64,000 nt of DNA from Bradyrhizobium sp. Ghvi. GTDB taxonomy: Bacteria > Pseudomonadota > Alphaproteobacteria > Rhizobiales > Xanthobacteraceae. The stretch is from positions 852,785-916,784 of the forward strand of contig NZ_FOVU01000002.1 in the NCBI RefSeq assembly GCF_900115265.1. Direction: 5' to 3'. The stretch's first letter is position 1; each line of letters begins with the position of its first letter. This document shows positions 55,331 to 62,793 of the stretch, piece after piece. The notes below the pieces were generated by a model. That model saw only the letters and a program-made list of their open reading frames with translations, made no database searches and was not told where the DNA came from. The position numbers and the translations under genes were made by a program.

Positions 55331-56272
55331 TCACGCGAAAACCAGGACCGCAAGTAGGCCGGCGAGCAGCAGCATGGCGCGACGGTAGACCGCCAGCCCT
55401 TCGGAGATATCTGCGGCATGCGGATCGCGCGCGCTTGCGTTGAGCCAAGGCTCGTCGGTCGCGCTGCCGTGATAGATGCGAGGCCCGCTGAGCCGCACGC
55501 CGAGCGCGCCGGCCATCGCCGCTTCCGGCCAGCCGGCATTGGGCGAACGATGGCGGCGTGCATCGCGCGTCATGCACGACAGCGCCTCCGATCGCCGCGG
55601 CGCCAGCAGCACGAACAGGAATCCGGTCAGCCGCGCCGGAATGAAGTTGGCGACATCGTCGATGCGCGCTGCGGCCCAGCCAAAAGCCTCGTGGCGTTCA
55701 TTGCGATGGCCGATCATGGAGTCCAGCGTGTTGATCGCCTTGTAGCCGAGGATGCCCGGCAAGCCGAACAGCGCGCCCCAGAACACCGGCGCCACGATTC
55801 CATCCGAGGCATTTTCGGCAAGGCTCTCGATCGCCGCACGCGCGATGCCGGCTTCATCGAGCGCTGTGGGATCGCGGCCGACGATGCGCGAGACCGCTTC
55901 GCGCGCACGGGCGAGGTCGCCGGCCAGCAGAGGAGTTGCGACATCAGCGACATGATCATGCAGCGAGCGCAGCGCCACCAGCGGCCAGGCCAGGACGCCG
56001 ACCAGCACGATTTGGATCCAGCCCGAGGGGAACAAAGATTGAAGCATCCAGCCGGACGCAACAGAAAGCGCGATCACCGACAGCGCGCCGGCGACCCCAG
56101 CCGCACGGCGAAGCGCCGGCGGATCGCCGGCGCGATTCCAGCCGCGATCGATGGCACCGATCAGCCGCCCCAGCCAGGTCACGGGATGGCCGATCCGCTC
56201 AAAAAGCGGTGACGGCCAGCCCATCAGGGCATCCACCGCCATCGCCACCACCATCGCGCCCGCAAAGCCCAC
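55331..56272 (-). CDS. cbiB: Adenosylcobinamide-phosphate synthase
   Basis: The product is 313 residues from the GTG at 56272, which has AGGAGG 6 bases upstream; an ATG six codons later is possible. This is the integral membrane CbiB (CobD in Pseudomonas naming). Its motifs include DALMGWPSPLFERIGHPVTWLGRLI, ENASDGIVAPVFWGALFGLPG, YKAINTLDSMIGHRNERHEAFGWAAARIDD and the late YRRAMLLLAG. It joins adenosylcobyric acid to aminopropanol phosphate. It is divergent from cobU. Confidence 0.95.
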   Translation of the reverse strand: MGFAGAMVVAMAVDALMGWPSPLFERIGHPVTWLGRLIGAIDRGWNRAGDPPALRRAAGVAGALSVIALSVASGWMLQSLFPSGWIQIVLVGVLAWPLVALRSLHDHVADVATPLLAGDLARAREAVSRIVGRDPTALDEAGIARAAIESLAENASDGIVAPVFWGALFGLPGILGYKAINTLDSMIGHRNERHEAFGWAAARIDDVANFIPARLTGFLFVLLAPRRSEALSCMTRDARRHRSPNAGWPEAAMAGALGVRLSGPRIYHGSATDEPWLNASARDPHAADISEGLAVYRRAMLLLAGLLAVLVFA

Positions 56273-56393
56273 ACAAGCCTCCTGTTTCGCCCCTGTTGCG
56301 CAAAGCCAGGGCTGAGCGCAAGCCCCCGGTGACCTGATTTCGGCTTTGTCTTTGGCCGCGATTGGTGATTAGTCAGGCCCACAGGAGATTTTG

Positions 56394-56900
56394 ATGGCCG
56401 TCATCTTGATCACGGGCGGAGCGCGATCGGGCAAGAGCGTCCGCGCGGAATCGCTTGCGCGCAGCTTTCCGGCCCAGCCGCCGATCTACATCGCCACGGC
56501 CGAGGCGCTCGATGCCGAGATGGAAGCACGCATAGCTGGGCATCGCGCGCGACGCGGACCCGGCTGGATCGAGCGCGAGGCGCCGCTCGACCTCGTGGCC
56601 GCGCTCATCGCAAGCGATGGCGGCGGCGCAAGGCTGGTGGATTGTCTGACGCTGTGGCTCTCCAACCTCATGCATGCGGAGCGCGATTGGGAGCGCGAGG
56701 TGAGCGAGCTCGCCGCCGCCCTGCCCCGTCTCAAGAGCCCCGTCATCTTTGTCACCAACGAGGTCGGACTTGGCATCGTGCCGGACAACGCATTGGCGCG
56801 CAGCTTTCGCGATGCCGCCGGCATCATGAACCAGACAATTGCTGATGTCGCGGATAAGGTCGAGTTCGTGGTTGCCGGCCTGCCGATGAAGCTGAAATGA
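56394..56900 (+). CDS. cobU: Adenosylcobinamide kinase / guanylyltransferase
   Basis: The product is 168 residues from the ATG at 56394, with AGGAGA upstream. The bifunctional enzyme (CobP in Pseudomonas naming) has the P-loop GGARSGKS at 8-15, IYIATAEALDAEMEARIAGH with the guanylylated His50, RGPGW, VDCLTLWLSNL and VTNEVGLGIVP. It phosphorylates cobinamide and then activates it as the GDP form. It overlaps cobS by four bases. Confidence 0.96.
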   Translation: MAVILITGGARSGKSVRAESLARSFPAQPPIYIATAEALDAEMEARIAGHRARRGPGWIEREAPLDLVAALIASDGGGARLVDCLTLWLSNLMHAERDWEREVSELAAALPRLKSPVIFVTNEVGLGIVPDNALARSFRDAAGIMNQTIADVADKVEFVVAGLPMKLK

Positions 56901-57682
56901 CGCCGCGCGCCGACATCCTGAAAGACGTCGTCGCTGATCTCAGGATCGCTGCGTCCTTCGTCACGATCATGCCGGTGGCCTCGTCGAAGCCCTCAGGCGA
57001 CGGCGCCATCGCACGCGCAACCTGGGCGTTGCCGGTCGCGGGACTGCTGGTGGGGCTTGCGGGCGCACTGGCCTACAAGATCGCGATCCGCCTTGGCTTC
57101 GCGCCCAACCTCGCCGCTTTGCTCACACTGGCAACGACAGCCCTCATCACCGGCGCGTTGCATGAGGATGGGCTCGCAGACACCGCCGATGGCCTCGGCG
57201 GCGGGCGCACGCGCGAGTGCAAGCTGGAGATCATGCGCGACAGCCGGATCGGCACGTATGGCGTCTGCGCGCTGATCCTGTCGTTCGGCTTGCGCTGGAG
57301 CGCGCTGGTCGCGATCGCCAGTCCGTGGGGCGTGATGCTCGCATTGATCGCGGCACATGCCGCCTCACGCGCGGGCGTGCCGGCCTTCATGTCGCTGGTG
57401 CCCCCGGCGCGACGCGACGGACTTGCGGCCAGTGCTGGCGCGCCGCCGGGCGGCAGTGTCGCCATCGCCTTCGCTATTGGAACGCTCGCGCTTGCCCTTG
57501 CGCTCGGGCCTGCCAAGGCGCTGGTCGGCCTGGTCCTGCTGTCTATTGCGGGGCTGACGCTGGCGCGGCTCACCATCCGTCAGATCGGCGGACAAACCGG
57601 CGACATTCTCGGCGCATTCGAGCAATTCGGCGAGATCCTGATCCTGCTGGTCGCCGCAGCCCTCCTTCACACGGGAGGATGA
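56897..57682 (+). CDS. cobS: Adenosylcobinamide-GDP ribazoletransferase
   Basis: The 261-residue integral membrane enzyme (CobV in Pseudomonas naming) is not the chelatase subunit of the same name. It opens with DLRIAASFVTIMPV, and has the metal-binding HEDGLADTADGLGGGRTRE and IMRDSRIGTYG motifs. Six or seven hydrophobic segments are seen. It joins alpha-ribazole (phosphate) to cobinamide-GDP, the last assembly step. bluB starts four bases after its stop. Confidence 0.95.
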   Translation: MTPRADILKDVVADLRIAASFVTIMPVASSKPSGDGAIARATWALPVAGLLVGLAGALAYKIAIRLGFAPNLAALLTLATTALITGALHEDGLADTADGLGGGRTRECKLEIMRDSRIGTYGVCALILSFGLRWSALVAIASPWGVMLALIAAHAASRAGVPAFMSLVPPARRDGLAASAGAPPGGSVAIAFAIGTLALALALGPAKALVGLVLLSIAGLTLARLTIRQIGGQTGDILGAFEQFGEILILLVAAALLHTGG

Positions 57683-57686
57683 AGTC

Positions 57687-58319
57687 ATGGTCGAATTCGA
57701 TGACGCGTTCCGCCGGCAATTGCGCGAGCTGTTCGTGTGGCGCCGCGACGTGCGCCACTTTCGCACCGAAGCGCTGCCCGACGGCACCGTGGAGCGGCTG
57801 ATCGAGACAGCCTGCCTGTCGCCCTCGGTCGGCCTGAGCCAGCCGTGGCGCTTTGTCATGGTCGATGATGCCGCGCGGCGCCTTGCCGTGATCGATGACT
57901 TCAAAGCCTGCAACGCCGACGCGCTCAATTGCTATTCCGGCGAGCGCGCCAGCCGCTATGCCGCGCTCAAGCTCTCGGGCCTCGAACAGGCACCTCACCA
58001 CCTCGCCATCTTCGCCGACAAGGCCAGCGACATCGGCCATGGTCTTGGCCGCGCCACCATGCCGGAGACCACGGAATATTCCGTGGTCGCGGCCATCACG
58101 GCCATGTGGCTCGCCGCGCGCGCCGAAGGAATCGGGATTGGCTGGGTCTCGATCCTCAGTCCGGAGCGCATCCACGACGTGCTCGACGTGCCCGCCTCCT
58201 GGAAATTCATCGCCTATCTCTGCCTGGGCTATCCCGAGACCGAGTGCGACCAGCCCGAGCTCGAGCGGGCGAAGTGGGAGCACCGGCGAGGTGCTGATGA
58301 ATTCACGCTAAAGCGGTAG
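57687..58319 (+). CDS. bluB: 5,6-dimethylbenzimidazole synthase
   Basis: The 210-residue flavin-destructase of the nitroreductase fold has FVWRRDVRHFRTEALPDGTVERLIETACLSPSVGLSQPWRFV at the N-terminal side (read as consecutive family blocks), NCYSGERASRYAALKLSGL, LGRATMPETTEYSVVAAI and GIGWVSIL. It breaks down reduced FMN with oxygen to form the lower ligand DMB. Last gene of cobU-cobS-bluB; its presence means the strain does not depend on outside DMB. Confidence 0.95.
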   Translation: MVEFDDAFRRQLRELFVWRRDVRHFRTEALPDGTVERLIETACLSPSVGLSQPWRFVMVDDAARRLAVIDDFKACNADALNCYSGERASRYAALKLSGLEQAPHHLAIFADKASDIGHGLGRATMPETTEYSVVAAITAMWLAARAEGIGIGWVSILSPERIHDVLDVPASWKFIAYLCLGYPETECDQPELERAKWEHRRGADEFTLKR

Positions 58320-58338
58320 TCGGTCGCCCGTGCTATCC

Positions 58339-58370
58339 TCGTCACTGCGAGCGACGCGCAGCAATCCAGG
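58339..58370. repeat. Degenerate copy of a dispersed GTCATTGCGAGC-type repeat
   Basis: The bases GTCACTGCGAGCGACGCG followed by CAGCAATCC differ at few positions from a short repeat I recall as frequent between genes in Bradyrhizobium and other proteobacteria (GTCATTGCGAGC...AGCAATCC). It lies in the 166-base gap after bluB. Confidence 0.5.
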
Positions 58371-58485
58371 ATCTTGCTGCGGCAGCGCTTCACGCGGCGT
58401 CGATGAGGGTGCTGGACAATATGCTCGCACCAGCCCAGGAACGTACGGCTACAAACACTGAAATCAGGAATCACAGGAGCCGCCC

Positions 58486-59394
58486 GTGCGCGCAAGATGC
58501 CTCGCCATTCTCCTCATGCTGCTCGCGCCTGCCGCTCACGCCGAAGGGGCGTTCCCGTCGACCTTCCAGGTCAAGACCATCCCGGCCAACGGCACGCAAA
58601 TTCACGTGCGCGTCGGCGGCAAGGGACCCGCCGTGATCCTGATCCATGGATTTGGCGATACCGGGGACATGTGGGACAAGCTCGGCGCGGAGCTTGCGCG
58701 CGATCATACCGTGGTCGTGCCTGACCTCCGCGGCATGGGGCTCTCGGCAAGGCCCGAGAGCGGCTACGACAAATGGACCCAGGCGGCCGACATGCGTGGC
58801 GTTTTGCAAACGCTCGGCATCGAGAAAGCCGTCGTCGTCGGACACGATATCGGCACCATGGTGGCCTACGCCTATGCGGCGCGATACCGCGACCTGACCG
58901 AAAAGCTCATCGTCATGGATGCCCCGGTGCCTGGCGTGCCGCCGTGGGACGAGATCGTGCGCAGCCCGCAGCTTTGGCACTTCGATTTCGGCGGCCCCGA
59001 TATGGAGCGGCTGGTCAAGGGGCGCGAGCGCATCTATCTCGACCGCTTCTGGAACGAGTTCGCGGGCACGCCCGCGAAGGTCTCGGAAGCGACGCGCCGT
59101 CACTACGCAGAGCTCTATGCGCGGCCGGGCGCCATGCATGGCGCCTTCGCGCAATTCAGGGCGATCCGCACCGACGCCGAGGACAACAAGAAGGCGATCG
59201 TGACCAAGCTGACCATGCCCGTGCTGGCCGTCGGCGGCGAGAAATCCTTCGGCAAGATGGAAGCCGTCGTGATGCGGAACGCAGCGACCGACGCCACCGA
59301 GGTAGTGATTCCCGGCGCCGGGCACTGGCTGATGGAGGAAGACCCGGCGGCGACCATCAAGGCGGTCCGCGCCTTCCTCGACGGCAAGAAATAA
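58486..59394 (+). CDS. Periplasmic alpha/beta hydrolase, epoxide hydrolase/dehalogenase type
   Basis: The product is 302 residues from GTG. A signal peptide (about 1-19, ending AHA) exports it. The fold shows ILIHGFGDTGDMW (oxyanion region), DLRGMGLSARP and the nucleophile elbow VVGHDIGTM with Asp121 instead of Ser, then a His in PGAGHWLMEED. An Asp nucleophile marks epoxide hydrolases and haloalkane or haloacetate dehalogenases. The substrate is not evident. It stands alone after the cobalamin genes and ends in a terminator. Confidence 0.85.
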   Translation: MRARCLAILLMLLAPAAHAEGAFPSTFQVKTIPANGTQIHVRVGGKGPAVILIHGFGDTGDMWDKLGAELARDHTVVVPDLRGMGLSARPESGYDKWTQAADMRGVLQTLGIEKAVVVGHDIGTMVAYAYAARYRDLTEKLIVMDAPVPGVPPWDEIVRSPQLWHFDFGGPDMERLVKGRERIYLDRFWNEFAGTPAKVSEATRRHYAELYARPGAMHGAFAQFRAIRTDAEDNKKAIVTKLTMPVLAVGGEKSFGKMEAVVMRNAATDATEVVIPGAGHWLMEEDPAATIKAVRAFLDGKK

Positions 59395-59400
59395 GCCGAC

Positions 59401-59430
59401 AAGCCGGGCTGACGCACCTCAGCCTGGCTT
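59401..59430 (+). terminator. Rho-independent terminator after the hydrolase gene
   Basis: Arms 59401-59412 and 59419-59430 form a 12-base-pair stem with one G-T pair and a 6-base loop. Its tail is CTTTTCCCC. It starts 6 bases after the hydrolase stop. Confidence 0.78.
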
Positions 59431-59489
59431 TTCCCCTGGCGAGAACTCGCGTATCCACTTCGTGAAAGATCGCAGCGGGAGGAATTCAC

Positions 59490-60461
59490 ATGGCGATGGA
59501 GCTCAAGGGCGCGCGGGGCGAAGGCTTTGCGACGATTGCGGCGGACGGCCGCGTGCTGGATTCCTGGTTTCTTCAGCCGACCCTGGTTGCAGAAGCCGGC
59601 AAAACGGCAACGGTCCGGCTCACCAACGACGAGATCGTCAAATCGTTGGGTTCGTCAGCCGACGGATATGCGCGGCACGACGACATCCGCAATGTCGACA
59701 TCGTTCCCATCAGTACGGACATTGGCTCCCTCGCATCCGCGCCGACGGACGTGCACGACGCCTATTTGCGCCTCCATCTGCTGAGCCACCGGCTGGTCCA
59801 GCCGAATGGCCTGAACCTTGACGGCATATTCGGTCTCTTGCCCAACATTGCCTGGACGACACTTGGCCCGTGTGAACCCACGCGTGTCGCGGACGTGCGG
59901 CTGCTGGCGCGAAAGCGCGGTCTCGCGTTTGAAGTGGCGGGCATCGATAAGTTTCCGCGCATGACCGATTATGTGACGCCTGCGGATATAAGAATTGCGG
60001 ATGCCGATCGCGTCAGGCTCGGCGCCCATCTGGCACCGGGCACGACGGTCATGCATGAAGGCTTTTGCAATTTCAATGCGGGCACGCTTGGTCCCTGCAT
60101 GGTCGAGGGGCGGATCAGCGCCGGCGTGGTGGTGGGGAACGGCAGCGACATTGGCGGTGGCGCGTCGATCATGGGGACCCTCTCGGGAGGCGGGAAAGAG
60201 AGGATTGCGGTCGGTGAGCGCTGCCTGATCGGAGCCAACGCCGGCATCGGCATTTCATTGGGTGACGATTGCATCGTCGAAGCCGGCTGCTACATCACGG
60301 CAGGCGCGCGCATCCTGTTGGAAGATGGCCGGGTCGTGAAAGCCAAGGAACTCTCGGGCGAGAAGGGCCTGCTCTTCCGTCGCAATTCGCAGAGCGGCGC
60401 TCTCGAGGCAACAAGACGCAAAGGCAATTGGGGCGGCCTCAACGCGCAGCTTCACGGCTAG
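59490..60461 (+). CDS. dapD: Tetrahydrodipicolinate N-succinyltransferase, actinobacterial type
   Basis: The 323-residue product has GGGAGG before its ATG. Its sequence matches the DapD type of mycobacteria and corynebacteria, not the shorter proteobacterial type. Shared blocks are VDKFPRMTDYV-like (here IDKFPRMTDYV), RIADADRVRLGAHLAPGTTV, MHEGFCNFNAGTLG, MVEGRISAGVVVGNGSDIGG and GASIMGTLSGGGKERI, followed by GISLGDDCIVEAG. The C-terminal left-handed beta helix is formed by hexapeptide repeats. It should succinylate tetrahydrodipicolinate for lysine and peptidoglycan synthesis. No other lysine genes are nearby. A normal proteobacterial dapD is expected elsewhere, which makes this a probable acquired second form. 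Confidence 0.88.
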   Translation: MAMELKGARGEGFATIAADGRVLDSWFLQPTLVAEAGKTATVRLTNDEIVKSLGSSADGYARHDDIRNVDIVPISTDIGSLASAPTDVHDAYLRLHLLSHRLVQPNGLNLDGIFGLLPNIAWTTLGPCEPTRVADVRLLARKRGLAFEVAGIDKFPRMTDYVTPADIRIADADRVRLGAHLAPGTTVMHEGFCNFNAGTLGPCMVEGRISAGVVVGNGSDIGGGASIMGTLSGGGKERIAVGERCLIGANAGIGISLGDDCIVEAGCYITAGARILLEDGRVVKAKELSGEKGLLFRRNSQSGALEATRRKGNWGGLNAQLHG

Positions 60462-61030
60462 GCAGGCCCGTGGCTCGTATGACGGGTTGAGCCCCCTGCG
60501 AAACCCATCGCACTTGTTTCGTGGTCATCTCGGCCCATGACTGCGCACCGCCGCACCGTCCTTCCCGGCGGATGCTTTGTGCACAGCGTCTCGGGAGAGA
60601 GACCGTTGCTCCAGACTCGAGATCGATGCCATCGTCGCGCGCCTCTATGTCCGCCTCTGGGCCCGTGGCTGACCTCAGCCTAGAGCTTTCTATCGAGAGC
60701 GAGGTTTCATTGGGTGAAACGCCGTCAGCAATGTTTGGCAACAATACTTTTACCAACCAGAACGATAGTCCAATCATTGGATGCAACCGGACAGCGTGGG
60801 TGATAAACTTCTAGGAGAGACACCCGAAATTGCACGTACGCCGGAATGGGAATTGGAATGTTCAGTGCGTCGACTTTTGCGAGAGCTATGGCTTCGCTCG
60901 ACCGCATTGGAACATCAAAACATCTCCGGATCGCGCCTTTAGATGTGTTCGGCACACATCGCGCGTCCCATTGGACAGAGAATTGCTGCTGGTTGATCGC
61001 CCCTTTGGCGTGCGGTTTCGCGGTGTTTTC
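60462..61030. other. Gene-poor, lower-GC region before the acyltransferase
   Basis: About 570 bases without a gene I can support. At 60473-60511 there is a short inverted-repeat block (GGGTTGAGC...GAAACCC) resembling a dispersed Bradyrhizobium intergenic repeat. The right half is visibly richer in A and T. The frame of the next gene is open from 60830, but the residues encoded before 61031 lack protein character. Confidence 0.45.
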
Positions 61031-62188
61031 TTGACAAGCGCAATCAGGTTCAGCTTCGCCGATCAGCTAACTGTTTCGCGCGATCGTCCCGCAGGTTTCG
61101 ACTACATGCGAATTACGCTGGCGGCCGCGATTATCTGCCTGCATGGCGCGAACGTCACCCTTGGGTTCGATCGGGCCATGGAAATAGTAGGCCATTTTCG
61201 CATGGTAAATGCCATGCTTCTTGCCCTTTTCTTCGCCTTGAGCGGGTTTCTGGTGACCGCCAGCTTGTTGAGGTGCAAGAGCCTGATTTCATTTATCGGC
61301 CTGCGCGTGCTTCGCATTGTGCCCGCGCTCGTGGTGGAGACGATGCTGGCGGCCATCATCATCGGCCCGATCTTCACGGCGATACCCTTGGGCCAGTACT
61401 TCGCGGACTCGAAATTCCATGTCTATTTTCTCAACATCGTCGGCGACGTCCACTTTGAACTCCCGGGCGTATTTCTTCACAATCCGGCGCCCAATGTTGT
61501 GAATGCTCAGCTTTGGACCGTGCCGTATGAGCTGTGGTGCTACGCCGCCCTGGCGCTTCTTGCCGCGACCACGATTTGCTTTAACAGGGTGCTATACCTG
61601 GGTTTTCTGGTGCTCGCCCAGGTCGGCCTCGTCTGCTACGATGTCTACCATGGTGACTCGCTGTTCATTCACCTTCATCCGCACCTTCTTGTGTTCTGCT
61701 TCCTTTTGGGTGTGGGCTTCTACCTCTGGCGCGACAAGATACCGTTCAACCGGGCGACGTGCCTGTTCGCACTCTTGCTTTGCACTGCCGGCATGGCGGG
61801 CGGACGCGGCGACGCGCTGTTTGCCGTGCCCGTTGTCTATGTCGCGTGTTATCTGGGCGTGACGAATCCGCGGCGAAGCTGGATCGTGTCGTCCGGCGAC
61901 TACTCCTACGGGATGTATCTCTATGGATTCGTCGTCCAGCAGTGCGTTGCAGCGTTCGGCCCATCGATTCAATACTGGTATCTGAACGTCCTGATCAGCC
62001 TGCCGGTTGCCTTTGGCGTCGCTGTCGCCTCCTGGCACCTCGTCGAGAAACATGCACTTCGGCTCAGAGACCAGCTCGAACGATTTGAGGCGGCGATTCT
62101 CTCGCGGATTTCAGTTATTGGGTTTTGGCGCAGGTCACCTAAGCGGATCGAGCTAGGTGCGACGATTGGTGGTAGCGCATCAGGTTGA
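61031..62188 (+). CDS. Acyltransferase-3 family membrane protein
   Basis: The product is about 385 residues if TTG at 61031 is the start; the frame is open from 60830 and the real start is uncertain because no strong ribosome site is visible. About ten membrane helices are present. Family features are RPAGFDYMRITLAAAIICLHG (conserved Arg and the His after helix 1), FFALSGFLVTASLLR, FIGLRVLRIVPALVVE and YSYGMYLYGFVVQ. Such enzymes acylate extracellular polysaccharide, lipopolysaccharide or Nod-factor-like glycans. No glycan cluster is adjacent. Base composition is lower in GC than the surroundings. Confidence 0.85.
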   Translation: MTSAIRFSFADQLTVSRDRPAGFDYMRITLAAAIICLHGANVTLGFDRAMEIVGHFRMVNAMLLALFFALSGFLVTASLLRCKSLISFIGLRVLRIVPALVVETMLAAIIIGPIFTAIPLGQYFADSKFHVYFLNIVGDVHFELPGVFLHNPAPNVVNAQLWTVPYELWCYAALALLAATTICFNRVLYLGFLVLAQVGLVCYDVYHGDSLFIHLHPHLLVFCFLLGVGFYLWRDKIPFNRATCLFALLLCTAGMAGGRGDALFAVPVVYVACYLGVTNPRRSWIVSSGDYSYGMYLYGFVVQQCVAAFGPSIQYWYLNVLISLPVAFGVAVASWHLVEKHALRLRDQLERFEAAILSRISVIGFWRRSPKRIELGATIGGSASG

Positions 62189-62365
62189 TGGCGCCGCCTG
62201 GAATTCCATCGAGCAGATAAGCAACCCGCTGCTGTTCGAGGACAAGCCGTGCCCGCCGACTAATGTAACAAGACAGTTTAGTGTTGGCGGTAATCCAGAC
62301 AAACGGGAGGGCCCACGTCTACAGCCGATTTTCACCCAGAGCGGACTCTAAGCGATGCTCTGAAG

Positions 62366-62527
62366 CTACGCTCCAGATCCCGTATGACTATCAGGAGGAC
62401 CACCAAATCGGCTCCAGTTATCGCTGTTATTTTTGTCGGGCGTCACCTTGCTGCCTTGCCGAAAGGCAAAGGCGATAAATCCCACAATCGCGAAGAGGGC
62501 AAGCAGAGGCAAAAGCCAACTTGGCAT
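62366..62527 (-). CDS. Small single-helix membrane protein
   Basis: The product is 53 residues. One hydrophobic segment covers residues 4-22 (WLLPLLALFAIVGFIAFAF), then come RQGSKVTPDKNNSDNW and a Gly/Ser/His-rich tail. I have seen similar short proteins in Bradyrhizobium, so it is probably real, but no function is known. It lies alone on the minus strand between two plus-strand genes. The ribosome site is weak. Confidence 0.55.
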   Translation of the reverse strand: MPSWLLPLLALFAIVGFIAFAFRQGSKVTPDKNNSDNWSRFGGPPDSHTGSGA

Positions 62528-62793
62528 GATCTAGGCCGTGTACTCATAAACCGTCGGCGATGTCTGCTTTTCTGCGATACCCACCGCCTTTGTTCGACGG
62601 CAGCAAATGTCCCGATGAGCCAGCCCCCCGCGGACGGAGGAAGGGACAAAAGCGAAAGTTAAAAAAAAGAATGTTCGGTCCAGTATTTCTATCAAAGGTT
62701 TCTTAATCATCCGCCCGATACTCAGGGTAAACGGCCTGCCCACAGAAGCCTCCGATGCGTGGCAGACCACCAATTTCCAGCAAACAGGCGGTA
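62528..62793. other. AT-richer gap before the FtsI-like gene
   Basis: 266 bases with no gene seen. It includes a run of eight A at about 62662 and TTAATCAT at about 62703, one base from the TTAACCAT half-site of CtrA. The promoter of the FtsI-like gene should lie here. Confidence 0.35.

Noticed and set aside
60439..60786. 115-codon minus-strand frame between dapD and the acyltransferase
   Set aside because: No protein-like features, no ribosome site, and it includes an intergenic repeat.
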